This document shows, piece after piece, positions 8,564-17,710 of a stretch of 64,000 nucleotides of DNA; the stretch's first letter is position 1, and every line of letters starts with the position of its first letter. Both the position numbers and the translations under genes were made by a program. The notes beneath the pieces are model-generated. The model made no database searches, was not told the DNA's origin, and saw only the letters and a list, made by a program, of their open reading frames with translations. The stretch lies in NCBI RefSeq assembly GCF_000243255.1, contig NZ_CM001436.1, positions 248,692 through 312,691 of the forward strand, read 5' to 3'. The stretch comes from Methanoplanus limicola DSM 2279 (GTDB taxonomy: Archaea > Halobacteriota > Methanomicrobia > Methanomicrobiales > Methanomicrobiaceae).

Positions 8564-9727
8564 ATGAAAATCGTATCAATAGTCGGTGCCCGCCCGCAGT
8601 TTATCAAGTGTGCGCCTGTATCAAGGGTGCTTAGAAAAGAGCACCAGGAGATCTTAGTCCACACAGGCCAGCATTACGATGCCAATATGTCTGACATCTT
8701 CTTTGAGCAGTTAAATATCCCAAAGCCGAATTACAACCTCAATATCGGTTCCGGCAGCCAGGGAGAGCAGACCGGAAAGATGCTCATTGAAATTGAAAAA
8801 GTCCTCATAAAAGAGCAGCCGGATATGGTCTTGGTTTACGGCGATACAAATTCAACCCTTGCCGGTGCCCTTGCAGCAGCAAAGCTTCACATTCCTATAG
8901 CCCACGTTGAAGCCGGCCTGAGGTCCTTTGACAGAACAATGCCCGAGGAGATTAACCGGATTATGACTGATCACCTATCGGACCTTCTCTTCTGCCCCAC
9001 CCAGACCGCCGTTGACAATCTCGCCAAGGAAGGGATAACACAGGACAGCAGTGCGTCAATAACGCAAGACACCAATGGGAAGGGCAGTAAAGGCAAAGTT
9101 AAAGGTAAAGGAGTTTATCTTACCGGCGATGTAATGGTTGATGCCCTCCAATACAATCTAAAAATTGCCAGGGAAAAATCAACAATACTCAATGAATTGA
9201 ATTTTGAGGACAAAAAAGGAAAGTATTACGTTGCAACAGTTCACAGACCAGCCAATACTGATTCCAGAGAAAACTTAACAAACATCATTGAGGCCTTCTC
9301 TGAAATAATCAATTCTGAAAAAACTTCAATAATATTCCCTGTACACCCCAGAACAGTAAAGTGCCTCAAAGAATACGATCTATATGAAAAAATGCCGGAA
9401 AACCTTATCATCCTTGATCCTTTGCCTTACCTTGACATGCTACATTTAATGTCAAATGCAAAGATAATCCTGACAGACTCCGGTGGAATCCAGAAAGAGG
9501 CTTATATCCTTAATGTTCCCTGCATAACCCTCCGAGAAAATACAGAATGGGTTGAGACCCTCCAAGATGGAATGAACATTCTAACCGGAGCTGATAGAGA
9601 TAAAATAATATCAGGCACTTTGGATTGTAAATCTGAGTTATCCTTTAACCATGATATATTTGGAATAGGTAATTCTGCATCTAATATTGTTGATGAAATT
9701 AATTCCTTTTACACTGAGATAAAATAA
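8564..9727 (+). CDS. wecB: UDP-N-acetylglucosamine 2-epimerase (non-hydrolysing)
   Basis: 387 residues. GARPQFIKCAPVSRVL, HTGQHYD, YGDTNSTLAG, HVEAGLRS followed by MPEEINR, and DSGGIQKEA are the diagnostic WecB/WbpI motifs. It interconverts UDP-GlcNAc-type and UDP-ManNAc-type sugars; with the wbp-like genes upstream it may act on UDP-GlcNAc3NAcA (WbpI role) or on UDP-GlcNAc. A ~25-residue low-complexity insertion (S/T/Q/G/K-rich) lies near residue 165, just before the GDVMVDAL motif. Confidence 0.92.
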   Translation: MKIVSIVGARPQFIKCAPVSRVLRKEHQEILVHTGQHYDANMSDIFFEQLNIPKPNYNLNIGSGSQGEQTGKMLIEIEKVLIKEQPDMVLVYGDTNSTLAGALAAAKLHIPIAHVEAGLRSFDRTMPEEINRIMTDHLSDLLFCPTQTAVDNLAKEGITQDSSASITQDTNGKGSKGKVKGKGVYLTGDVMVDALQYNLKIAREKSTILNELNFEDKKGKYYVATVHRPANTDSRENLTNIIEAFSEIINSEKTSIIFPVHPRTVKCLKEYDLYEKMPENLIILDPLPYLDMLHLMSNAKIILTDSGGIQKEAYILNVPCITLRENTEWVETLQDGMNILTGADRDKIISGTLDCKSELSFNHDIFGIGNSASNIVDEINSFYTEIK

Positions 9728-9744
9728 AGGGGTCAGGCAAATAA

Positions 9745-10794
9745 ATGGACAATAAATATTTTGAATTATTAAAAAGCCAGCCGGATTTGTGGGATCATTT
9801 TACAAGAAAGGAGGAGTATGAACCTATATTCAGGGACCGATTTGACAGATTTCCATATTATCTGAGTAAAACCAGAAACATCTTTGAGCCTGATGTATCA
9901 GAATTTCTCTTTAAATCAGGATATAAACCAGAATATCCGGACGGGAAAAAATTCGCAGTCTGCCTAACTCATGATATTGACAGTGTTTACAGAAAAATTC
10001 CGGGCAAGTGCTTTCATATCGCCAAATCCACATATAAGAAAGACAAAGCTGAATTTTCTAAAAATTTAAAGAGTATTTGCAACAAAAAGCAACCTCTCTG
10101 CAACTTTGAAGAAATAATGGATGTCGAAGAGAAATATGGTGCAAAGTCAAGTTTTTATTTCCTTGCTTTAAAACCCGGTGATCAGGATTACACATATGAC
10201 ATCATGGACTTTAAAGATGATATAAGATACATAAGAGATCGGGGATTGGAAGTAGGTCTTCACGGTGGACATGATGCTTACAATTTATATGAAAAGATCT
10301 GCGAAGAAAAAAAGCGACTTGAGGATGCACTTGGTTCAGAAGTCATAGGCTACCGGAACCATTTCCTTCATTTCAAAACACCTGATACCTGGGAGCACCT
10401 TGCCCATGCCGGGTTTAAATATGATACAACCTTTGGCTACGCTGACTGTGTTGGTTTCAGGAATGGCATGTGCCATCCTTTCCGGCCATACAACTTAAAC
10501 ACAAATGAATTCATCAACATAACAGAAATCCCACTGGCTGTCATGGACTGTACAATCCTGCACTCATACATGAAGTTAAACTACGACACAGCAATGAACC
10601 TTGCAAAGAGCATGATAGATAAAGTTGCAGAGCTAAACGGTGTTTTCACCCTATTATGGCACAACACATACCTGCAAAGTGACACGCCTGAACTCAGATT
10701 CTACGAGGAAATACTGAACTACTGCAATCAAAAAAACGCTTGGATAACTGATGGGTTGTCAATATCTGAACATCTGGAGACAACATATGTCTGA
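9745..10794 (+). CDS. Polysaccharide deacetylase-like protein (CE4 fold)
   Basis: 349 residues. LTHDIDSVYR (residues ~76-85) fits the CE4 first Asp/His motif, and GLHGGHDAY (~172-180) supplies the metal-binding His pair; LLWHNTY near the C-terminus fits the last conserved motif. Members of this subfamily occur in surface-polysaccharide loci and deacetylate or otherwise process sugars. It overlaps the next gene by 8 bases when that gene starts at its ATG at 10787. Confidence 0.82.
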   Translation: MDNKYFELLKSQPDLWDHFTRKEEYEPIFRDRFDRFPYYLSKTRNIFEPDVSEFLFKSGYKPEYPDGKKFAVCLTHDIDSVYRKIPGKCFHIAKSTYKKDKAEFSKNLKSICNKKQPLCNFEEIMDVEEKYGAKSSFYFLALKPGDQDYTYDIMDFKDDIRYIRDRGLEVGLHGGHDAYNLYEKICEEKKRLEDALGSEVIGYRNHFLHFKTPDTWEHLAHAGFKYDTTFGYADCVGFRNGMCHPFRPYNLNTNEFINITEIPLAVMDCTILHSYMKLNYDTAMNLAKSMIDKVAELNGVFTLLWHNTYLQSDTPELRFYEEILNYCNQKNAWITDGLSISEHLETTYV

Positions 10795-11761
10795 AGAAAA
10801 GTACTATACTAAAATTCTTGAAAGTTCCGAATATCAAGCGTGGGATGAATTAGTACAGGAATCATCCTCAGGAACAATTTTTTCTAATTCGGAATGGTTA
10901 AAACTAACAAGTGAATCACTGAATTCTGATTTATCAATATATGGATGTTTTATAGAAAATGATATTGTTGCTGGCTGTCCAATATTTACAAAGAGGTATA
11001 AAAAATTATTAAAAATTGGTTCAAACACGGAAGGCATGATGCCATATAGTGGAATTGTAATTAAGGATTACCCTAAGGAAAACATTCGAAAATATGAAAG
11101 AAATCAAAATGATATCCTTAGAGCCTTAAGAATTCATCTTGAAAAGTTAAATCTTCCCTACATTATAATTAAAAACCCTATTGGTATTTCTGATATAAGA
11201 GAATTTAAGTGGAATAATTGGAATGATAAAGTATATTACACCTATCTATTAGACCTAAATAATTTAAATTATTCAAGAGATGTTAAAAGGAATATTAAAA
11301 AAGCACTTGGAAATGAAATTTTTATTGAAGAATCCAAGGACATTGATGCATATTTTTCATTATTTGAACATACATTTAAACACCAAGGCCTAAATACGCC
11401 CGTTGATAATAATTATCTTAGCAAGATGTTCAAATATATTTCAGATAATGATAAAGGAAAAATGTTTGTTTCAAAAACAAAGGAGGATCAATGGGTTGCA
11501 GCAGAAATTTTTGTTCATGACAGTAATTATGTTCATAGGTGGACAGCTGCAACAGACATCAACTTAAGAAAAACTGGAGGATATCATCTATTACTTGACC
11601 ATGCATTCAATTATTTCAAAGAGAAAGGATTTGGTACAATGAACCTTATGGCCGGAAATACAACTCAATTAACTGAGTTCATCACTGGATTTAACCCTAG
11701 TTTAAAGACTTATCTTTCAATAGAGAAAAAATCAAATATAATTTCAATGGCAAAAAAATGA
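10787..11761 (+). CDS. FemAB/GNAT-like acyltransferase
   Basis: 325 residues from ATG 10787, chosen over an upstream frame start at 10751 because GGAG lies eight bases before it. Segments like SGTIFSNSEWLKL, RDVKRNIKKAL and GYHLLLDHAFNYFKEKGF fit the FemAB / BioF2-like double-GNAT family (aminoacyl or acyl transfer to glycans or peptides). Codon use turns markedly AT-rich here compared with the deacetylase gene before it, suggesting a transferred segment starts near this junction. Specific substrate unknown. Confidence 0.72.
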   Translation: MSEEKYYTKILESSEYQAWDELVQESSSGTIFSNSEWLKLTSESLNSDLSIYGCFIENDIVAGCPIFTKRYKKLLKIGSNTEGMMPYSGIVIKDYPKENIRKYERNQNDILRALRIHLEKLNLPYIIIKNPIGISDIREFKWNNWNDKVYYTYLLDLNNLNYSRDVKRNIKKALGNEIFIEESKDIDAYFSLFEHTFKHQGLNTPVDNNYLSKMFKYISDNDKGKMFVSKTKEDQWVAAEIFVHDSNYVHRWTAATDINLRKTGGYHLLLDHAFNYFKEKGFGTMNLMAGNTTQLTEFITGFNPSLKTYLSIEKKSNIISMAKK

Positions 11762-12330
11762 ATCATAAAAGACTATTCTCTATTGGAATTAATCAACTTA
11801 ATAATATTAATCGCAATTTAAAAGATTGTTTTGGAAGCATTATTTCCAGTTATCATTATATAAATTCTTGTAATAGTATTTCCAAATGTGATTTGAACAG
11901 TTTAAAACATGTACTGTTAATTTATAGAGAATCTTTTGGTGGTAATGCTGGAAAAAAGATAAAAAAATATTGTAAATTATTTAATCATACATTTTATATT
12001 TTAAAATATGATGGTGATGTGGTGGGGTATTGTATATATTACATACACATAAAATTAGAAAATTTGAAGCTAATTAAAAAGGCTACATTATATTCAATTG
12101 CTATAACACATAAAGAACGCAAAAAAGGATTTGCAAAAATATTATTAAAAGAGAGTATTAACGAATTAAAATTTAATAATATTTCAAAAATAGCACTATA
12201 TGTGGACTGCAAAAACCAAGCTGCAATAAATCTATACAAATCATATGGATTTATAATTATTGGTGAAACAGAGAATATTTGTGGATTAAAAAAGAACTGT
12301 TACTTAATGGAATTATGTTTTAAAGATTGA
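11758..12330 (+). CDS. GNAT N-acetyltransferase (RimI-like)
   Basis: 190 residues overlapping the previous gene by ATGA. The acetyl-CoA motif region is clear in SIAITHKERKKGFAKILL (the R/Q-x-x-G-x-A loop), followed by VDCKNQAAINLYKSYGF, the usual GNAT end. The first ~55 residues are not part of the fold and are Asn/Ser/Ile-rich. Very AT-rich. Likely acetylates an amino sugar precursor of the glycan, by context only. Confidence 0.8.
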   Translation: MNHKRLFSIGINQLNNINRNLKDCFGSIISSYHYINSCNSISKCDLNSLKHVLLIYRESFGGNAGKKIKKYCKLFNHTFYILKYDGDVVGYCIYYIHIKLENLKLIKKATLYSIAITHKERKKGFAKILLKESINELKFNNISKIALYVDCKNQAAINLYKSYGFIIIGETENICGLKKNCYLMELCFKD

Positions 12331-12350
12331 ATTTAACAATGAGGGAATTT

Positions 12351-14297
12351 ATGAAAATACTTATCTTAGGATTAACATCTTCAGGTTTAGGAGGAATGGA
12401 ATACCATAATCTAGGAAACTATGCTATTATGGAACCATTGATAATTGAATTAAAGACAAAATTTCCGGAGGCTGAAATCTCAACGTCTATTCAGATGTCT
12501 GATGAATTTTGTAATAATTTTGAAATTTCATCAATACATGATAAAAGATTCTGGACTTATGGACCGCGTACAGGTTTAATTACATCTAAAGATCTCATAT
12601 TGAGTTCTTTAAATTATGGTTATAAAAATCTAAAAAAGAAGAATAGTATTTTTTTGGTTAAAAAAAGCAAATTACTATCAGAAATTAATAGTTCTGATCT
12701 AATCATAGATTTCAGCGGCGATGTTTATGGAGACAATGCTTCTAATCTTAAATTTTTGGAGGACAATGCAGAGATCTTTATTTCAAAAATGTTGGGTAAA
12801 CCAGTTGTAGCATTTATAGGATCTCCAGGGCCTTTTTCATCCAAATGGAGACAAATCATTGCTAAAAAAGCATTAAACAGTATTGACCTAATTACCAACA
12901 GGGATCCCATAAGTACTGAAATTTTAAAGGAACTTGGTGTAAAGGAAGACCATATGTATAGTACTGCATGCCCCGCTTTTTTGTTTAAACCTCTCCCAAA
13001 AGAGGATGCTGAAATCATTCTAAAAAAGGAAGGAATCATTCCAAAGGAAAGACCTCTTGTTGGTATGATTATATGCGGATGGAACATGGCAGAAGCACCA
13101 TTCAACAAACTTCCAAGAGAGGAATATGAGTTGATTCCATTTGTTGAATTGATAAAACACATTATATCAAAAGAAGATGTAAATGTCCTTTTAATGAGTC
13201 ATCAGAATAGAACTGATGCTGAAAATAATTTAATTAAAGGTAATGATCATGCCATCATTTCTCAAATTATTGAATTATTAAAAAGGGATAATATTGATTT
13301 AAACAGAATTATTCAGCTGGATGGACTATACAATGCAGCACAGTCAAAAGCAATAATTGGTGAGTGCGATCTGCTAATCAGCGGAAGAATCCATGGAGCA
13401 GTAGGTGGTCTTTCTCAATGTATTCCAACGGTAATTATTGATTATGGGCATGAACCAAAGGCCCACAAGTTAAGGGGATTTGCCCGGCTTGCAGGTGTTG
13501 AAGAATATATATGCAATCCAGCTTCAACTGAAGATATGATCAATAAATTTGACAAATGCTGGATTAATAAAGATAAAATAAAAGTTCTTCTTGAAGAAAA
13601 AATACCGGAAGTAAAAAAGAAAGCCAAAGAGAACTTTTCTCTTTTAAATAGATGTATATTTGAAGAAAATTCCCTAAATAATAATATGTCTGCGATAAAG
13701 CACAATCAACTTGAAAATGTAAACAAATTGAATTCTAATCTAAACCATTTTCTTAAAAACATTCAAAGTGATACAAAATTTATTGAACAAATCTATCCTC
13801 TAATCAAAAAAAATATTGATAACCCAGACTTGGAGATCTTAGATGTTGGTTGTGGTTCAGGCGTTCTTGTCAATAAATTGAAGAAAGAGAATGTCTCAAA
13901 ATTTGTTTATGGATGTGATTTTTCCTCGGAAAAAATTGAAAAATGTAAAAAAATCTATCAAATGGATTCTTTTTTTGTACATGATATATATTCTCTATTG
14001 AATAATTTGTTTGATGTTATAATCTGCACAGAAGTATTAGAACACCTTGAAAATCCTGAAAATGCATTAAAAAACTTGTTAAGTTCCCTAAAAGAAAATG
14101 GAAAATTAATAATAAGTGTCCCTGATGGCAGAAAGGATACTTTTTTAGGACATATTAATTTTTGGAGTCCTGAGAGTTTTAAATTATTTATCACCAAATT
14201 TGCAAATAAGGATAAATATGAGATCTATTTTTATTACATTAGTAACAAGAATATTTGTATTATAAAAGATCTAAATAGCTATCAGATTACCTCTTAA
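12351..14297 (+). CDS. Polysaccharide pyruvyl transferase fused to SAM-dependent methyltransferase
   Basis: 648 residues from ATG 12351 (GAGGG seven bases upstream; an in-frame ATG at 12327 has no such site). Residues ~1-390 match the CsaB/WcaK pyruvyl transferase fold: MKILILGLTSSGLGG start, YHNLGNYAIM, DFSGD, RDPIS, and the late GRIHGAVGG motif. Residues ~490-640 are a class I methyltransferase with LEILDVGCGSGVLVNKL (SAM site) and VIICTEVLEHLENPENA. The two domains are joined by a ~80-residue helical, Asn/Lys-rich linker. A single chain would add a pyruvyl ketal and a methyl group to the same glycan. I see no frameshift, so fusion seems genuine. Confidence 0.85.
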   Translation: MKILILGLTSSGLGGMEYHNLGNYAIMEPLIIELKTKFPEAEISTSIQMSDEFCNNFEISSIHDKRFWTYGPRTGLITSKDLILSSLNYGYKNLKKKNSIFLVKKSKLLSEINSSDLIIDFSGDVYGDNASNLKFLEDNAEIFISKMLGKPVVAFIGSPGPFSSKWRQIIAKKALNSIDLITNRDPISTEILKELGVKEDHMYSTACPAFLFKPLPKEDAEIILKKEGIIPKERPLVGMIICGWNMAEAPFNKLPREEYELIPFVELIKHIISKEDVNVLLMSHQNRTDAENNLIKGNDHAIISQIIELLKRDNIDLNRIIQLDGLYNAAQSKAIIGECDLLISGRIHGAVGGLSQCIPTVIIDYGHEPKAHKLRGFARLAGVEEYICNPASTEDMINKFDKCWINKDKIKVLLEEKIPEVKKKAKENFSLLNRCIFEENSLNNNMSAIKHNQLENVNKLNSNLNHFLKNIQSDTKFIEQIYPLIKKNIDNPDLEILDVGCGSGVLVNKLKKENVSKFVYGCDFSSEKIEKCKKIYQMDSFFVHDIYSLLNNLFDVIICTEVLEHLENPENALKNLLSSLKENGKLIISVPDGRKDTFLGHINFWSPESFKLFITKFANKDKYEIYFYYISNKNICIIKDLNSYQITS

Positions 14298-15732
14298 ATA
14301 TTGATATTATAAATTTTCTTTCTTTTATAGAGAAAAATTTTAATAGCGCCAGTGAAATAAAATAAACAATCATACTAATTATTATTGCCTCAATAAGGGA
14401 AGCAAAAGAATTATTATTAAATATTAATAAAGGAAATAACATAAATCCAGATGCAATTATGCATTTCAAAAATGCAATATAATCATAGTTTATCATATAA
14501 TAATTAACATTAATACAATGGCATAATGCCAACATAATGAGAAATGATAATAAAGTCGCATATGCCGCACCTATTATTCCTAATATTGGAATCAATATAA
14601 TATTTAATACCAAATTTGCAATTGCAGCAGATAGTTGTATATATAAATTTAATTTCGTCTTCTTTACTAATAATGGAATATTGATTAATATCTGAAATAA
14701 TCCAGCAAAAAAAGCTCCTAAAGCAACAACAGGAATCACACCTGCGCCCTCAACAAATTCTTCAGTTGTGAACAAAAGAATCAAAGGCTCAGAAATCACA
14801 AATAATCCAAAAACAGCAGGTATTGCAATCATACTAAAATATTTGACCGCCATTGAAAGATACAGCCGGACTGTATCATGATCCCCCTCGTCATATAATC
14901 GTGCAAGTTCCGGATAGAGGATCATCTGTAGAGGAGTGATAAATAACTGGATTAAACTACCAATAGCATAAGCAGCATTGTAAATACCAACCATTGTAGC
15001 TCCCAGTAAAAATCCAATTATATACCTGTCACTAGAATCAGTAACCCATCGAATTAATCCATTTGGGGTCAACGGTGCCCCGAATTTTAAGAAATCTTTT
15101 ATGTAACAAAATTTTGGAACAACTATTCCAATCTGCCGGTAGATAAAAAATAACGCCAGAAGGAATAATGTAAACATTACAATAAGGTTTGCACCTATGA
15201 CACTCATAAGGCCAAAACCATTCAGGAGAAGAACTGTTGTCAGAACAAGATGTCCAACCGACTTGTAAATAGTAAGAGCACCAAAGAAATTTATCTGCCG
15301 GAAAATCCGGAAGTAAAATGTAACAATCTGTCCGACAGCCCCAAGAAGAATAAGTCCGGCGCCGGCTTTTACATAATATGATGCACTTTCGTCCTGGAGC
15401 ATAAAGGATGCAATATTGTCTGATAGTAAAAAGACAGCTGACGAGATAACCAGGCCTGTTACAAATACAAAGAGGAGTATTGAGTAAAAACTCTCCTGAA
15501 TCTTTTGCTTATCCTTCTCGGCTGAAAGAAACCGGACAGCTGCCATCTGAAGGCCCATAATTCCAAGAGGTGTCAGCAGGGAGACTGTGACTGAGATCTG
15601 TGCCCAGATACCGTAGTCATATGGGCCAAGTGTCTTTGTTATGAGCGGCAGGAGGAGGAATGCTGCAAGTGACGTTGTTGCCTGTGTTATGCCGATTATA
15701 CCAACATCTTTTATGAATTTTTTGTGGTGCAT
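14287..15732 (-). CDS. Polysaccharide/oligosaccharide flippase (Wzx/MATE-like)
   Basis: 481 residues with about 13-14 hydrophobic segments. The start DVGIIGITQATTSLAAFLLL followed by PLITKTLGPYDYGIW is the classical Wzx N-terminus. It would flip lipid-linked glycan across the membrane. The gene is convergent with the preceding fusion gene and overlaps its 3' end by 11 bases. Base composition changes along the gene: the first ~300 codons are ordinary, the last ~170 are AT-rich like the neighbouring transferases, suggesting a recombination edge near 14830. Confidence 0.9.
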   Translation of the reverse strand: MHHKKFIKDVGIIGITQATTSLAAFLLLPLITKTLGPYDYGIWAQISVTVSLLTPLGIMGLQMAAVRFLSAEKDKQKIQESFYSILLFVFVTGLVISSAVFLLSDNIASFMLQDESASYYVKAGAGLILLGAVGQIVTFYFRIFRQINFFGALTIYKSVGHLVLTTVLLLNGFGLMSVIGANLIVMFTLFLLALFFIYRQIGIVVPKFCYIKDFLKFGAPLTPNGLIRWVTDSSDRYIIGFLLGATMVGIYNAAYAIGSLIQLFITPLQMILYPELARLYDEGDHDTVRLYLSMAVKYFSMIAIPAVFGLFVISEPLILLFTTEEFVEGAGVIPVVALGAFFAGLFQILINIPLLVKKTKLNLYIQLSAAIANLVLNIILIPILGIIGAAYATLLSFLIMLALCHCINVNYYMINYDYIAFLKCIIASGFMLFPLLIFNNNSFASLIEAIIISMIVYFISLALLKFFSIKERKFIISIFKR

Positions 15733-15883
15733 TTAGATATTATAAAGATTTTAATTTATTTTGGAATAAAGGCTTCCTTTTTCGGTTTTTCTACCGAGAT
15801 GATTTGGGTTGGCAGGACAGATTTGAAGCCTATTCTGAATTCAAAACCAAAACTTCAAAACACTATTAAAAACAATATATACC

Positions 15884-16843
15884 ATGCATTATGTGGTCAC
15901 CGGTGGTATGGGATTCATCGGTTCAAATCTTTCGGAATATCTGGCGAAAGATCATGATGTCACAATAATTGATGACGGGGCAACCGGGCGATATGTCAAT
16001 ATTAAAAACCTTGTTGAAAATAGAACCGGCAATTCAGGATCTGCTGAAGGATTGGATAATTCTGTGAGGTTTGTAAAGGGGAGCATAACAGATCCGGAAC
16101 TCCTCAAAAAAGAGTTTGAAGGTGCAGACGGAATCTTCCACCAGGGAGCAATACCATCAGTTCCAAGATCAGTTGCAGATCCAGCAAGAACAAGTAATGT
16201 CAATATCGAAGGTACATTAAATGTCCTTATTGCAGCCCGTGACTGCGGTGTCAGAAAGGTAGTATTCGCATCTTCATCCTCAGTATACGGCAATACACCA
16301 ACACTGCCAAAGGTTGAAACAATGTGTCCTTCACCCCTCTCACCATATGCACTCCAGAAACTTGCAGGTGAGACCTACTGTGGAATCTTCACAGATATCT
16401 ACGGCCTTGACACTGTTGCTCTCCGTTACTTCAATGTCTTCGGCCCAAAGCAGGACCCTAATTCACAGTATGCAGCAGTTATTCCGAATTTTATTAAGAA
16501 ACTTCTAAACAATGAAGCGCCCATCATCTACGGAAACGGCGAACAGACCCGTGACTTTACATATGTCAAAAATGTAATCCAGGCAAATGTAAAAGCAATG
16601 GAGTCTGATGCAACCGGATTTTACAATATAGCCTGTGGTGAGAGAATATCACTAAATAATCTTGCAGAAAACATAATGGAAATATTAAACTTCCATACAG
16701 AACCAATATATAAAGAGCCAAGGGCGGAGGATGTAAGGGATTCACTTGCAGACATTTCCAAAGCAAATAATGCATTCAATTACAAACCGGAATACAGTCT
16801 TAATGATGGGCTTAGGGAGACAATAGAATGGTACAATATCTAG
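15884..16843 (+). CDS. NAD-dependent sugar-nucleotide C4-epimerase (WbpP/TviC/GalE family)
   Basis: 319 residues, extended SDR. HYVVTGGMGFIGSNL (NAD site), FASSSSVYG, SPYALQKLAGE (catalytic Tyr and Lys), RYFNVFGPKQDPNSQYAAV and GNGEQTRDFTYV are diagnostic. A short low-complexity insertion lies near residue 50. With the TviB/WbpO-like dehydrogenase two genes downstream it would give a UDP-GalNAcA-type sugar. It is divergent from the flippase; the 151-bp gap should hold both promoters. Confidence 0.9.
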   Translation: MHYVVTGGMGFIGSNLSEYLAKDHDVTIIDDGATGRYVNIKNLVENRTGNSGSAEGLDNSVRFVKGSITDPELLKKEFEGADGIFHQGAIPSVPRSVADPARTSNVNIEGTLNVLIAARDCGVRKVVFASSSSVYGNTPTLPKVETMCPSPLSPYALQKLAGETYCGIFTDIYGLDTVALRYFNVFGPKQDPNSQYAAVIPNFIKKLLNNEAPIIYGNGEQTRDFTYVKNVIQANVKAMESDATGFYNIACGERISLNNLAENIMEILNFHTEPIYKEPRAEDVRDSLADISKANNAFNYKPEYSLNDGLRETIEWYNI

Positions 16844-16948
16844 AGTAAATTTTATCAAAAATTATATATTAATCTAAGAACAAACAGATTAATAGTTGTA
16901 TTTTTCACATTATAATAGTTATACATATAGTAATTAAGAGGATTTAAT

Positions 16949-17680
16949 ATGATCAGTTTAGATGAACAAACAGAAAGAGATTTTTTTGATAAAAATTTTT
17001 CAACATATATATCTCCAATAGATCGTATAGACAAGTATTTTATGGATTATCTTCTCCTCCATATAAATAAGAAATTAATGATTTTAGATATTGGGGGAGG
17101 AGGAGGACAATTTGCTAATTCCTGTGTTAAAAATATGCCAAATTGTAAAGTGACAATTGTTGATCCCTCTAAAAAAATGCTAGATTCTGCAAATGATTAC
17201 AATATTAATATTATTAAAATTCAAGGAGGCCTTCCAAATAAATTAAATGTTACTGAGACGTATGATACGGTACATATAAACAATGTTATCCACCATATTG
17301 TAGACACCAGTCCAAAATTATCTAAAAAAAAAGTATATGAATCATTATTAAATATCAAAGATACTATGAATTCAGATTCTAAATTACTTTTCGGGGATAT
17401 TTTTTATGATGGACATATATATCCCCCTATTTCAAAATTTCTTATTTTCTATCTTTTGAAAATTCAAAATATTTTAGGATATAAATTTAAAGATGATAAT
17501 TTTCTTTTAGGACTCAATGTTTGTTTTTACTCAAAATATGAATTAGAAAAATTAATAAATGATGCTGGATTCAAAATTGAAAAAACTTACAAATATGAAT
17601 GGAAAAAGTCATATAAAACGGCTTTATTGGGAATAAAACGATATGGAAGAATTGGATTTATTCTTAGTAAAATGAATTAA
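16949..17680 (+). CDS. Class I SAM-dependent methyltransferase
   Basis: 243 residues. LMILDIGGGGGQFANSCV is the SAM-binding motif I, TIVDPSKKMLD the acidic post-I loop, and DTVHINNVIHHIVD the motif II region. GAGG lies eight bases upstream of the ATG. Strongly AT-rich compared with the genes on either side, so it is likely a separately acquired insert. Probable role: methylation of a sugar in the glycan. Confidence 0.85.
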   Translation: MISLDEQTERDFFDKNFSTYISPIDRIDKYFMDYLLLHINKKLMILDIGGGGGQFANSCVKNMPNCKVTIVDPSKKMLDSANDYNINIIKIQGGLPNKLNVTETYDTVHINNVIHHIVDTSPKLSKKKVYESLLNIKDTMNSDSKLLFGDIFYDGHIYPPISKFLIFYLLKIQNILGYKFKDDNFLLGLNVCFYSKYELEKLINDAGFKIEKTYKYEWKKSYKTALLGIKRYGRIGFILSKMN

Positions 17681-17710
17681 TATTAATAAAATAAATTATA
17701 GGAGCCAAAA

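Noticed and set aside
15724-15957. 77-codon frame upstream of the C4-epimerase
   Set aside because: It overlaps the start of the epimerase in another frame and lies in the divergent promoter region; no ribosome site.
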